The position numbers and the translations under genes are program-made. Below, in pieces: positions 1-7,500 of a DNA stretch of 13,975 bases; position 1 is the first letter of the stretch, and every line of letters begins with the position of its first letter. Origin of the DNA: an uncultured Lachnospiraceae bacterium (GTDB lineage Bacteria > Bacillota_A > Clostridia > Lachnospirales > Lachnospiraceae); NCBI GenBank assembly GCA_902773195.1, contig CACYDL010000018.1:1-13975 (forward strand), read 5' to 3'. A model generated the notes under the pieces. That model was not told the DNA's origin. It saw only the letters and a program-made list of their open reading frames with translations, and did no database searches.

Positions 1-39
1 CCCGGGAAAGGCGCGCACCGGAAAGAAAGGAAGCTCTTC

Positions 40-1200
40 ATGATCAGCCGCGATCTCGCCCGAAAATTTATCGAACAGGTCTCCCAGTACACCGAGTTCA
101 ACGTCAATATCATGGACGCGGACGGCACCATCATCGCGAGCCGCGACCCCGACCGGGTCGGGCAGTTTCACGAGGCCGCCCACCGGATCGTCAGGGGGAA
201 GGAAGACATCGTGACCGTCACCGACGCGCGGAATTATCCGACGGTTCTCCCAGGCATCAACATGGTCATCGAGGCCGACGGCATCCGGGAGGGCGTCGTC
301 GGGGTCACCGGGGATCCCGAGGAGATCCGTTCCGTCGCCCTGATTATCAAGATGGCCATCGAGACCATGCTGAGATACGAACACAGCCAGCAGGAGCTGC
401 GCCTGCGCCAGAGCCGCAAGGAACGGTTCGTGCACCTGCTGACGCAGGTGGAACACAGCGATCCCGACGAGCTGCGTCAGATGGCGGACGAGCTGGGTTA
501 TCCCGAGGAAATCCTCCGCATCCCGGTTCTGGTTCACACAAGGAAAACCGAAGCGGAAAAGGCGCTGGATCTCCTCCGGACGGGAGCCGGCCACACGGGC
601 AGGGACATCAGCTTCGTGCTGAGTCCCCACCATTTCGTGGTCTTCAAGACGCTCCGCGGGGGGGCCGAACAGCTCCTGACCGACTACAGGGAACAGCTCC
701 TGAAGTACCTGGATCCTCTTCTTCGGACGGCGCAGGGAGACGGCGCGAAGGAGCTTCAGATCTCGGTGGGAAGCTTCCAGAACCGCTTTCACGGCTACTA
801 TACGGCCTATCAGCACTGCCGGTGGCTGGAGCGGCAGAAAAGCGGCGAGTGCCCCGCCTTTTTTCAGGATCATATCGGGGGATACCTTCAGGACAGCGTT
901 CCGATGAAAGAACTTCACCGGATCTATTTTCTGTATGAAAAAATACTTTCCCCGTCCAGACGCGCCATGTTTTTCGACGTGGCCGGAGCGCTCCTTCAGA
1001 CCAACTTCAATTTCCCGAAGGCGGCCTCCCTGCTGTACATCCACAAAAATACCCTTGTCTACCGCTACGCCCAGCTGAAGGATTTCTTCCGGATTGACCC
1101 GGTCGCGTCGTCGAGAGACCGGGCGTTTCTGGGAGGATTCTATCTGTATCTCTCTCGGAAGGCCGAGTACGGCGCGGAGAAAGACGACGCGCCGTCGTGA
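40..1200 (+). CDS. cdaR: CdaR-family sugar diacid/hydroxyacid transcriptional regulator
   Basis: A cytoplasmic DNA-binding regulator of 386 residues, the usual length for CdaR/SdaR proteins. Residues about 4-135 match the sugar-diacid recognition domain in layout (MISRDLARKFIEQVSQYTEF at the start, then the IMDADGTIIASRDPDRVGQF segment). A middle GGDEF-like/PucR linker follows. Residues about 315-370 form the PucR-type helix-turn-helix (NFNFPKAASLLYIHKNTLVYR). In known members this family activates genes for glucarate, galactarate or glycerate use and senses a hydroxyacid. The start is supported by AAAGGAAG at 26-33, six bases upstream. The gene lies 255 bases before a GntP permease and a glycerate kinase on the same strand, which suggests it controls them. 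There is no clear terminator between them, so some readthrough is possible. The exact ligand is not visible from sequence. Family assignment is firm; the specific inducer is inference. Confidence 0.92.
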   Translation: MISRDLARKFIEQVSQYTEFNVNIMDADGTIIASRDPDRVGQFHEAAHRIVRGKEDIVTVTDARNYPTVLPGINMVIEADGIREGVVGVTGDPEEIRSVALIIKMAIETMLRYEHSQQELRLRQSRKERFVHLLTQVEHSDPDELRQMADELGYPEEILRIPVLVHTRKTEAEKALDLLRTGAGHTGRDISFVLSPHHFVVFKTLRGGAEQLLTDYREQLLKYLDPLLRTAQGDGAKELQISVGSFQNRFHGYYTAYQHCRWLERQKSGECPAFFQDHIGGYLQDSVPMKELHRIYFLYEKILSPSRRAMFFDVAGALLQTNFNFPKAASLLYIHKNTLVYRYAQLKDFFRIDPVASSRDRAFLGGFYLYLSRKAEYGAEKDDAPS

Positions 1201-1218
1201 CGCGTATGACGCGGAGCG

Positions 1219-1317
1219 AAAGAACCGCCGGGACGGTACGGCGCGCGGCGCGCAGGGAAAAGAACCGCCGGGACGGCCTGTCCCTCCTGATAGGAAAAGA
1301 AAAGAACCGGCGGGCCG
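1219..1317 (+). repeat. Three direct repeats about 40 bases apart upstream of the permease gene
   Basis: The 18-base sequence AAAGAACCGCCGGGACGG occurs exactly at 1219-1236 and 1259-1276. A diverged copy, AAAGAACCGGCGGGCCG, lies at 1301-1317. The starts are 40 and 42 bases apart, close to four helical turns, so all copies would sit on nearly the same face of the DNA. The third copy also supplies the left arm of the nested palindrome that follows. The repeats could be regulator sites or the product of a local duplication; the sequence alone does not decide. Confidence 0.75.
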
Positions 1318-1351
1318 AAATTTGTGCTGTCGACACAAATATCAGCCCGCC
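1309..1351. promoter_or_regulatory. Nested palindrome, candidate operator for the CdaR-type regulator
   Basis: GGCGGGC (1309-1315) is perfectly complementary to GCCCGCC (1345-1351). Inside it, ATTTGTG (1320-1326) is perfectly complementary to CACAAAT (1334-1340) around a seven-base centre. No T-run follows on the plus strand, so it is not an intrinsic terminator of the upstream gene. It lies about 20 bases upstream of the predicted -35 region of the permease promoter, where an activator would bind. Assigning it to the regulator encoded next door is inference from position. Confidence 0.6.
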
Positions 1352-1368
1352 ATTGGTGTGAGGAGAGG

Positions 1369-1398
1369 CTGTCGTCTCCGCCCTGCTTATGCTAATAT
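1369..1398 (+). promoter_or_regulatory. Predicted promoter of the permease-glycerate kinase operon (extended -10)
   Basis: TGCTAATAT at 1390-1398 reads as an extended -10 element (TGn followed by TAATAT). The -35 region around 1369-1374 (CTGTCG) is poor, as expected for a promoter that depends on an extended -10 or an activator. Transcription would start near 1405, giving a leader of about 50 bases. The local AT-rich stretch stands out in an otherwise GC-rich intergenic region. Confidence 0.5.
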
Positions 1399-1410
1399 AA
1401 CAATCGAGAG

Positions 1411-1420
1411 GTGCCGGCAC
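1411..1420. promoter_or_regulatory. Perfect 10-base palindrome near the predicted transcription start
   Basis: GTGCCGGCAC is a perfect palindrome set in AGGTGCCGGCACACC, a few bases downstream of the predicted transcription start. Its position suits a repressor site or a small 5' leader hairpin. Short GC-rich palindromes also arise by chance at this base composition, so support is weak. Confidence 0.3.
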
Positions 1421-1442
1421 ACCACGATTATCATTTCATGAC

Positions 1443-1448
1443 AGGAGG
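1443..1448 (+). promoter_or_regulatory. Ribosome binding site that fixes the permease start at 1456
   Basis: A perfect AGGAGG lies seven bases before ATG 1456. The earlier in-frame GTG at 1411 has no comparable site and would begin inside the 10-base palindrome, so the shorter protein is chosen. Confidence 0.85.
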
Positions 1449-1455
1449 GAATATC

Positions 1456-2847
1456 ATGACAGGTTTACCACTTATCCTGGTCTTCATTCTGGCCATCATT
1501 CTGATGATCATAATGATCTCCAAATTCAAGATCCACCCGTTTATCTCGATCATGCTGATTTCGCTCGTTCTCGGCATTATCGCGGGCATCCCGATCGTTG
1601 ACAAGACGCTGGAGGACGGCTCCAGGGTCAGCGGTCTCGCAGGCGTCATCGGCGCCGGATTCTCCGGCACCTTCTCCAGCATCGGCATCGTCATCATCCT
1701 CGGCGCCCTGATCGGCAGCATCCTCGAAGTGACCGGCGCCGCCCTGAAGCTGGCGGACATGGTCATCCGTCTGGTAGGAAAGAACAACCCGGTTCTCGCC
1801 ATGGAGCTCATGGGATGGGTGGTATCGATCCCCGTCTTCTGCGACTCCGGCTTCGTCATCCTGAACCCCATCCGCAAGGCGCTGGTGCAGCGCACGAGGG
1901 AGTCTTCCGTGTCCATGACCGTCGGTCTCGCCTCCGGTCTGTACATCGCGCACGTGTTCATTCCGCCGACCCCCGGCCCGATCGCGGCCGCTTCGACCCT
2001 CGGCATCGGAAACAACCTGCTTCTCGTCATGGGACTGGGCGTCGTCTGCTCTGTCTTCCCGCTGATTGCGGGCTATATCTACGCCAAGTTCATCGGAAAA
2101 CGGGTGAAGGCGGACGACGAGGCCGACGCCGCGGACAAGGTCAAATCCTATGAAGAGCTGGTCGCGGAATACGGAAAGCTTCCGAGCGGGTTCTCCTCTC
2201 TCGCTCCCATCATCGTTCCGATCATTCTCATGGCGCTTTCCTCCATCTTCTCCATGGCAGGCATCACGGGCGTCTTCGCCGACCTCGTCGCCTTCCTCGG
2301 GACGCCGATCATCGCCCTCGCGGTGGGCACGGCCTTTGCTGTCGCGCAGCTCGCAGGCGCCGGAAAGATGTCCGATTTCTACAAGATCTGCAACGATACC
2401 CTGATGACAGTCGGCCCGATCCTCTTTGTGACGGCGGCCGGCGGCGTTCTCGGAAAAGTCATTTCCGCCTCTGATATGGTCAACTATATCTCGACGCACG
2501 CGGAAGTGCTGTCCGCCATGGGCATCTTCTTCCCGTTCCTGCTCTCCGCGATTCTCAAATCCGCGCAGGGCTCCTCGACCGTCGCCCTTACCACCACCGC
2601 GGGCATCGTCGCGCCGCTTCTTCCGGTGCTCGGCTTCACGTCGCCGATCCAGGTCACGCTGGTCTGCATGGCGATCGGCGCCGGCGCGATGACCGTCTCC
2701 CACGCAAACGACTCTTATTTCTGGGTCGTCACCAACTTCGGAGCGATGTCCCCGGACCGCGGTTATAAGACACAGACCATGAACACGCTGGTGATGGGCC
2801 TTGCGGCCATCGCTGAAATAGCGATTCTCAGCCTGTTCCTTCACTGA
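1456..2847 (+). CDS. GntP-family hydroxyacid/gluconate:H+ symporter
   Basis: An integral membrane permease of 463 residues with about 12-14 hydrophobic segments, the usual GntP length. Family landmarks are clear: PVFCDSGFVILNP at about residues 126-138, HVFIPPTPGP at about 166-175, the Gly/Ser/Thr-rich AQGSSTVALTTTAGIVAP near the C-terminal third, and SHANDSYFW at about 415-423. GntP proteins import gluconate, idonate, fructuronate, serine or related hydroxyacids with protons. The glycerate kinase 29 bases downstream and the CdaR-like regulator upstream point to glycerate or a close relative as substrate; that is inference from context. The start at 1456 is chosen on its AGGAGG. The two genes are surely co-transcribed. 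Confidence 0.93.
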   Translation: MTGLPLILVFILAIILMIIMISKFKIHPFISIMLISLVLGIIAGIPIVDKTLEDGSRVSGLAGVIGAGFSGTFSSIGIVIILGALIGSILEVTGAALKLADMVIRLVGKNNPVLAMELMGWVVSIPVFCDSGFVILNPIRKALVQRTRESSVSMTVGLASGLYIAHVFIPPTPGPIAAASTLGIGNNLLLVMGLGVVCSVFPLIAGYIYAKFIGKRVKADDEADAADKVKSYEELVAEYGKLPSGFSSLAPIIVPIILMALSSIFSMAGITGVFADLVAFLGTPIIALAVGTAFAVAQLAGAGKMSDFYKICNDTLMTVGPILFVTAAGGVLGKVISASDMVNYISTHAEVLSAMGIFFPFLLSAILKSAQGSSTVALTTTAGIVAPLLPVLGFTSPIQVTLVCMAIGAGAMTVSHANDSYFWVVTNFGAMSPDRGYKTQTMNTLVMGLAAIAEIAILSLFLH

Positions 2848-2863
2848 TGACCGACAGACCGGA

Positions 2864-2869
2864 AGGAGG
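2864..2869 (+). promoter_or_regulatory. Ribosome binding site that fixes the glycerate kinase start at 2877
   Basis: A perfect AGGAGG sits seven bases before the first ATG of an ATG-ATG pair (2877 and 2880). An in-frame ATG at 2847 overlaps the permease stop and lies upstream of this site, so it is rejected as the start. Confidence 0.85.
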
Positions 2870-2876
2870 CAGCAAT

Positions 2877-4025
2877 ATGATGAAACTCCTGTTTGCATCC
2901 GATTCATTTAAGGGAAGTCTGACAAGTGAAAAGACAGCGGAGCTGCTCGAAAAAGCCGCCCGCGAGGTCTTCGGCGAATGCGAATGCGCCAGCGTCCCGG
3001 TCGCCGACGGGGGCGAAGGCACCGTCGACGCCGTCATCAGCGCGGAGCGCGGCGAAAAGGTCTCCGTGACCGTACACGGCCCCCTCATGGAAGAGACCGG
3101 GAGCTTCTACGGAATCTTCGACGGCGGCAAGGTGATCATCGAGATGGCCGCCGCCTCCGGACTGCCGATGGTACCCGAGGAGCTGCGCAATCCCCTGAAC
3201 ACGACCACCTACGGCACGGGAGAACTGATTCTGGACGCCCTGAACAGGGGCTGCCGCGACATCTCCATCGCCATCGGCGGATCGGCGACCAACGACGGCG
3301 GCATGGGCTGCGCCAGAGCGCTCGGTGTAAAATTCCTGGATTCCGAGGGAAATGAGCTGGAGGGCTTCGGACGCGATCTCGCCAGGGTGGCGTCCATCGA
3401 CGTCTCCGGAATGGACGGGCGCCTGAAGGAGACAAAGATCACGGTGATGTGCGACGTCACCAATCCGCTCTGCGGAAAGGACGGGGCCACATGGACCTTC
3501 GGAAAGCAGAAAGGCGCCACTCCTGAGATACAGGAGGAGCTGGAGGCGGGCATGTGCCGCTATCGCGACGTCATCAAAGAGACCTTCGGCACGGACTGCG
3601 ACCAGGTGCCGGGAGCCGGCGCCGCCGGCGGTCTCGGGGCCGCGCTCAAGGTCTTCTTCGGAGGGGAAATGAAGTCCGGCATCGAAACCGTGCTGGAGCT
3701 GATCCGCTTCGACAGCCGCCTCGAGGGCGTGGACCTGGTCGTAACCGGGGAAGGACGCACGGACTGGCAGAGCTGCTTCGGCAAGGTGATGCAGGGCGTC
3801 GGCGTGCACGCGAAGGAAAAGGGCGTCCCCGTCCTGGGGCTGTCCGGTTCCCTCGGGAAAAACGCGATGGACATCTGCCGCTGCGGCGTGTCCTCCCTCA
3901 TGACCACCGTGAACGCGCCGATGCCTCTTCGCGAGGCGCTGGAGCGGGCTGAGGAGCTGTACTACGAAGGGGCTCTCCGGATGTTCCGCTTCGTAAAAAC
4001 AGGAATGGAAATGCGCCGGGCTTAA
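2877..4025 (+). CDS. glxK: Glycerate kinase, type I (GlxK/GarK family)
   Basis: A cytoplasmic kinase of 382 residues, typical for the family, that transfers phosphate from ATP to D-glycerate to give 2- or 3-phosphoglycerate and so feeds lower glycolysis. Visible landmarks are ASDSFKGSLTS at the N-terminus, PVADGGEGT at about 41-49, NPLNTTTYGTGELI, the glycine-rich GGSATNDGGMG near 134-144, and VTGEGRTDWQS...GK towards the C-terminus. It is the last gene of the permease operon. Its stop codon lies in the loop of a strong terminator, so the operon appears designed to end here. GlxK and GarK cannot be told apart from sequence alone, nor can the position phosphorylated. ATG 2880 is an alternative start one codon later. 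Confidence 0.93.
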   Translation: MMKLLFASDSFKGSLTSEKTAELLEKAAREVFGECECASVPVADGGEGTVDAVISAERGEKVSVTVHGPLMEETGSFYGIFDGGKVIIEMAAASGLPMVPEELRNPLNTTTYGTGELILDALNRGCRDISIAIGGSATNDGGMGCARALGVKFLDSEGNELEGFGRDLARVASIDVSGMDGRLKETKITVMCDVTNPLCGKDGATWTFGKQKGATPEIQEELEAGMCRYRDVIKETFGTDCDQVPGAGAAGGLGAALKVFFGGEMKSGIETVLELIRFDSRLEGVDLVVTGEGRTDWQSCFGKVMQGVGVHAKEKGVPVLGLSGSLGKNAMDICRCGVSSLMTTVNAPMPLREALERAEELYYEGALRMFRFVKTGMEMRRA

Positions 4026-4040
4026 TGCCCGGCGTTTTTT
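4014..4040 (+). terminator. Intrinsic terminator overlapping the glycerate kinase stop
   Basis: CGCCGGGC (4014-4021) pairs perfectly with GCCCGGCG (4027-4034) around a five-base loop and is followed at once by six Ts (4035-4040). The loop contains the TAA stop codon of the kinase gene. This is a textbook rho-independent terminator. Confidence 0.92.
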
Positions 4041-4072
4041 ATGTGGTGCGCCCGGTCTGCGGCCAGGCACCT

Positions 4073-4327
4073 ATGATAACGCGGTGCGCCATTCCCATGT
4101 ATACAGATACAGACAGAGAAGCCATACAGCTGGCCCTTCACTGCTGCAGCGGAGCGGACAGATCCAATTACAGGGTGGCAAGAATCAAAAACACCCTGGA
4201 TCTATTTGAAATTCAGGTATCGGCCGCGTTATTTCAGAGCATAAAAGACGACCCCGATATAGAAATGCTCGAAGAAGCCCATGAACTGGAATTTGATTCC
4301 GAGGGATTTCTCGTCCCGCTCCGGTGA
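4073..4327 (+). pseudogene. C-terminal remnant of a LarA-like (DUF2088, nickel-pincer) racemase
   Basis: The frame from about 4073 encodes about 84 residues containing IPMYTDTDREAIQLAL, then RVARIKNTLDLFEIQVS, then LEFDSEGFLVPL. From memory of the family this matches the end of LarA-like/DUF2088 lactate-racemase-type proteins, whose full length is about 420 residues. The upstream 80% is absent, because the region before it is the intact glycerate kinase and its terminator. There is no good ribosome binding site, and the open frame before 4073 runs through the terminator. G+C is about 49% over 4081-4320, against mid-60s in the kinase gene. The fragment still has its own downstream terminator. 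Most likely it is what remains after a deletion removed the 5' part of a hydroxyacid racemase gene. A small expressed protein is possible but less likely. The frame itself has no internal stop. Confidence 0.65.
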
Positions 4328-4354
4328 TGAAAAACATCCGGCAGCAGCGGGGCT

Positions 4355-4400
4355 GAGTCCGGGGGCTGTCGCCGCTCCGGCATCGGCCCCGGCTCTTTTT
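4355..4400 (+). terminator. Intrinsic terminator after the racemase remnant
   Basis: GAG-T-CCGGGG (4355-4364) pairs with CCCCGG-CTC (4387-4395), leaving a single bulged T and a loop of about 22 bases. Five Ts (4396-4400) follow directly. It would stop plus-strand transcription before it enters the minus-strand operon. Confidence 0.75.
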
Positions 4401-4409
4401 AGTACGCAG

Positions 4410-4437
4410 AAAAAGGGAAGGAGCAGCGCCCCTTCCC
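4410..4437 (-). terminator. Intrinsic terminator of the six-gene minus-strand operon
   Basis: On the minus strand GGGAAGGGGC pairs with GCTCCTTCCC (one G-U pair) around a three-base loop, and five Ts follow (plus-strand A-run at 4410-4414). It lies about 70 bases beyond the stop of the DUF5107-TPR gene. A weaker dyad, TCCGG/CCGGA, lies at 4441-4457 between the stop and the terminator. Confidence 0.85.
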
Positions 4438-4507
4438 CTGTCCGGACAATTGCCGGATTTCTTATTCGCATGATCTTTTCAGACGGATCTGCCCGCCTTG
4501 CTGACGG

Positions 4508-7500
4508 TCAGCAGTCCGGGGCCGGCGCTTCCATATCCCTGAGATAGAGAGCCGCCTTCTGATGCGTCGGATCCATCCCGGCCGCCTCCTCAAGATAAGA
4601 GCGAGCCTTCTCCGTCTCGCCGAGCCCCAGATACCCGAGCCCCATCAGGTAACAGCAGTGTACGTGGTTCCGGCGGCTCAGATCGTCGTCGAAGATCAGG
4701 AGGTCCGGATAGGACACCGCGAAATAGGGCATCCTCACCTTGTCATAGATGTGCGCCTCGCCGTAGCTGATGAGCTTATAGAATCTGGCATTGGCCGCCA
4801 CGGGCTCTCCGAGCGCCTTCAGCGCGAGGCCCTGATACATAATCATATCCGCCGGCTGATCGTTGTAGAAGAGCATGCCCGCCGGCTCATCGGTCCCCGT
4901 GCTCGCCGTCACATAGGCCTGCTTCGCGGCCTCCCTGTCGCCGAGCGCCTCGTATACCACGCCGAGATAATACCAGATATGGTTGTCCTTGGTGCCCTCG
5001 AGCTTGCCCTCTCCGAGGTTTTCCGGATAGACCAGCGCCCGCGTAAGAAGCTCCTTCGCCTCCTCAAAGCGGGAGTCCGCGATGGCGGCCCCGGCCATCC
5101 CGACGAGGGCCGTCTCATACTGCGTCGTCGCCTTGCCTTCTCCGCCTTCCCACGGATGGAAACGTCTCCCCATGAGCAGATCATAAGCCTCCTGATAAGC
5201 CCCCAGGGTATTCTTCAGCGTGATGTACTCGATGAACACGTCGTCTCTTTGGACATAGGTCCCGGGATACTGCTCGTAGAACGCCAGCCGCTCCTCCGCG
5301 GTAAGCAGAAGCTTCCGGTACAGCTGGTCGAGCTCCAGGAAGACGCGCGCGTCCGTCGTGTCAAGGGCAAACGCCTTCTCCAGCGCCTCCCGGGCTTCCT
5401 TCACCTTGCCGCATTTATTGTAATAGGCAAGAGAGAGATTTCTCCAGACCGTCGGGAAGGACGGATCGAGCTCCGCCGCACGCTCCCATGCATCCTTCGC
5501 CTTCTCATACTGCCGCTTGTCATACCAGAGGCAGCCGAGATAATACCACGCCTTCGGCAGCTCCGGCCTGAGTCTCTGCGCCTCCGTGAGCACGCGGATG
5601 TCCTCGAGACGGTTCGGGAAGCAGGTATAGGGATCATCGGCGTCCGCCTTCTTCTCAGCCTCCGAGGCCTCTTCACAGCGACCCAGGGCGAGCAGCGTCG
5701 ACGCTCTGTAATAATCGACCATCGGATGCACGGCCGGGCACATCTGAAGCACGCCCAGCGCCTCTTCATAAGCGCCGAACTCCCTGTAATCGATGGCCGT
5801 CTGCACGTAGCTCTTGTCAAATCCGCGCATCCTGGCGGACATCTCTTCCGTTCTACGCGCCTTCTCCTCTTCGTCCCGCGAAAGAAGGATCATCTCATAG
5901 GCAGACACGTAATCAAAGGGATCGTAAGCCAGGTTGTCCTCCGCGGCCTTCCGCGCCTCCTCCGTCTTTCCCAGCTTCCGGCTGAGCAGAACCTTCAGGC
6001 CTCTCGCCTTGACGTTGTTCACGTTTTTGACAAGGCTTCTTCCGACGAGGAAGAACGCTTCCTCATAGCGTCCCTTTGCCGCCGCGATGGCCGCCAGATA
6101 ATAATACGACATCTCCTGCTGCTCGGCAGACCAGGCAGCCTTATAGAATTCGTCGTAGGCCTCGTCCGTACGCCCCTGGTAAAAGAGCGAGAGGCCGAGG
6201 TCATACAGCGCCTCGCTGGTATAGGGGTTCGGGTTCTTCCACGTCATCCGCTCCACGGCCTTCCGGAAATACGGCTCGCTTTCCGCGAAGAGGCCCCGCC
6301 TGAAGAGGAGCATGCCGTAGGCGGTGTTGAGACGGATGTCGCCGTCGTCCCGTTTGAGCCCCTCCAGGTAGTAGTCGTCCGGGAGGTAAGTCGCGTGGCG
6401 GTACTGCTCGATGTGAAGGCCCGTCAGGTACAGCTCTTCACAGGTCTGGATCTCCTTCGGCTCCTTGGCCGCTTCCGCCGGGTGCGGCACCTTCGGGATC
6501 GTCTCTTCCAGCGGCGTAAAGGCCACGAGCTCGTTCCCGTCCGCGTCCAGGACGCGCACCGTCACGTCGGTTTTCGCCGCGGCGGGGCAGGGGATCTCTT
6601 TCTCGTAGACGTCCGTCGGCGACAGGTTCACGGTCTCATCCGAAACAACGGCACCCTTTACCAGAAGCTGTACATGCGCGCCTTTCCTCTCAGAGGTCGC
6701 GTACGCGCCGACCTTCGCCGCCCCGTCCGAAAAGTCGAGGCTTACCATGGCGTCGACGGTGGCGTTTTTGATATAGCCGATCTTCTTGTAGGGCATGAAG
6801 TACTGCGTAAAGACCTTCTCCTCGAAGGGCTTAAGCCACGAGAAGTCCGGCTGGTTATCGGTAAAGACGCCTGTCATGAGCTCGATGTAGGGCCCGTCCT
6901 CATCCGTGAGGTTCCGGTCCCAGGCTTTGCCGAAGTCCCCGCAGCCCCAGGTCCACTGCTTCTTTCCCGGCGAGATGTGGTGATCCGCGACGTGAAGGAT
7001 CCCGGCTTCTTTCCCGTAATCATAGCCGCCCACAAAATCAAAATCCGATTTTTCCGCCATATAGGAAGTCGGAACAGGGATATTCTTATATCTGGAAATG
7101 TCTACGCCGGCGCTGTAATCGTGCTTGTAATAGACGCCGGTCGCGATCGGAAACTTGGATACGTCGCGTTTTCCGTGATCCATCACCGCGTGCACGTCCG
7201 GAGGAAATACGGACTGCGTGTGGTCGTTCACCGCCACCGCCGGATTTGCCCACCAGAGGAAGGTCTGGGGAACCGGCGTGCGGTTGTAGAGCTGCCCCCG
7301 GATCTCTATGTAGGCTTTGTCCGGATAGAGCGTAAAGCTCGTGATTCCCTTTGTCCCGTACATCTGGTCGACGTCTCCGCACAGCAGCGTCTTGCTGCCG
7401 TCCTCATGCTCGGAGATCACGTAGTCGACCGGCATGTAGGTGGTGGGCCGGTGATGCTGGGGCCAGTTGAACTCGATGCCGCCTGAAATCCACGGCCCGA

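Noticed and set aside
1219..1317. The direct repeats as a short CRISPR array
   Set aside because: Only three copies of about 18 bases, the third diverged, with spacers of 22-24 bases and no cas genes in the window.
1309..1351. The nested palindrome as a terminator of the regulator gene
   Set aside because: The plus-strand sequence after the stem is ATTGGTGTG, with no T-run. The minus-strand side is only loosely T-rich and no minus-strand gene ends there.
1094..1441. Open frames on both strands across the region between the regulator and the permease
   Set aside because: They overlap the regulator's 3' end, consist mostly of Arg-rich residues from GC-rich repeats, and have no credible start. 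The region is better explained as regulatory DNA.
2904..4070. A 388-codon open frame on the minus strand opposite glycerate kinase
   Set aside because: Antisense shadow rich in His, Ala and Gly. It crosses a strong terminator and shows no family features.
4281..4547. An 88-codon plus-strand frame at the convergent junction
   Set aside because: It runs through two terminators and into the 3' end of the DUF5107 gene, with no ribosome binding site.
4562..7486. A 974-codon open frame on the plus strand opposite the DUF5107-TPR gene
   Set aside because: It has no recognisable domain, is rich in Arg, Val, Leu and His, and has no ribosome binding site. It follows from GC-biased third positions in the real minus-strand gene.
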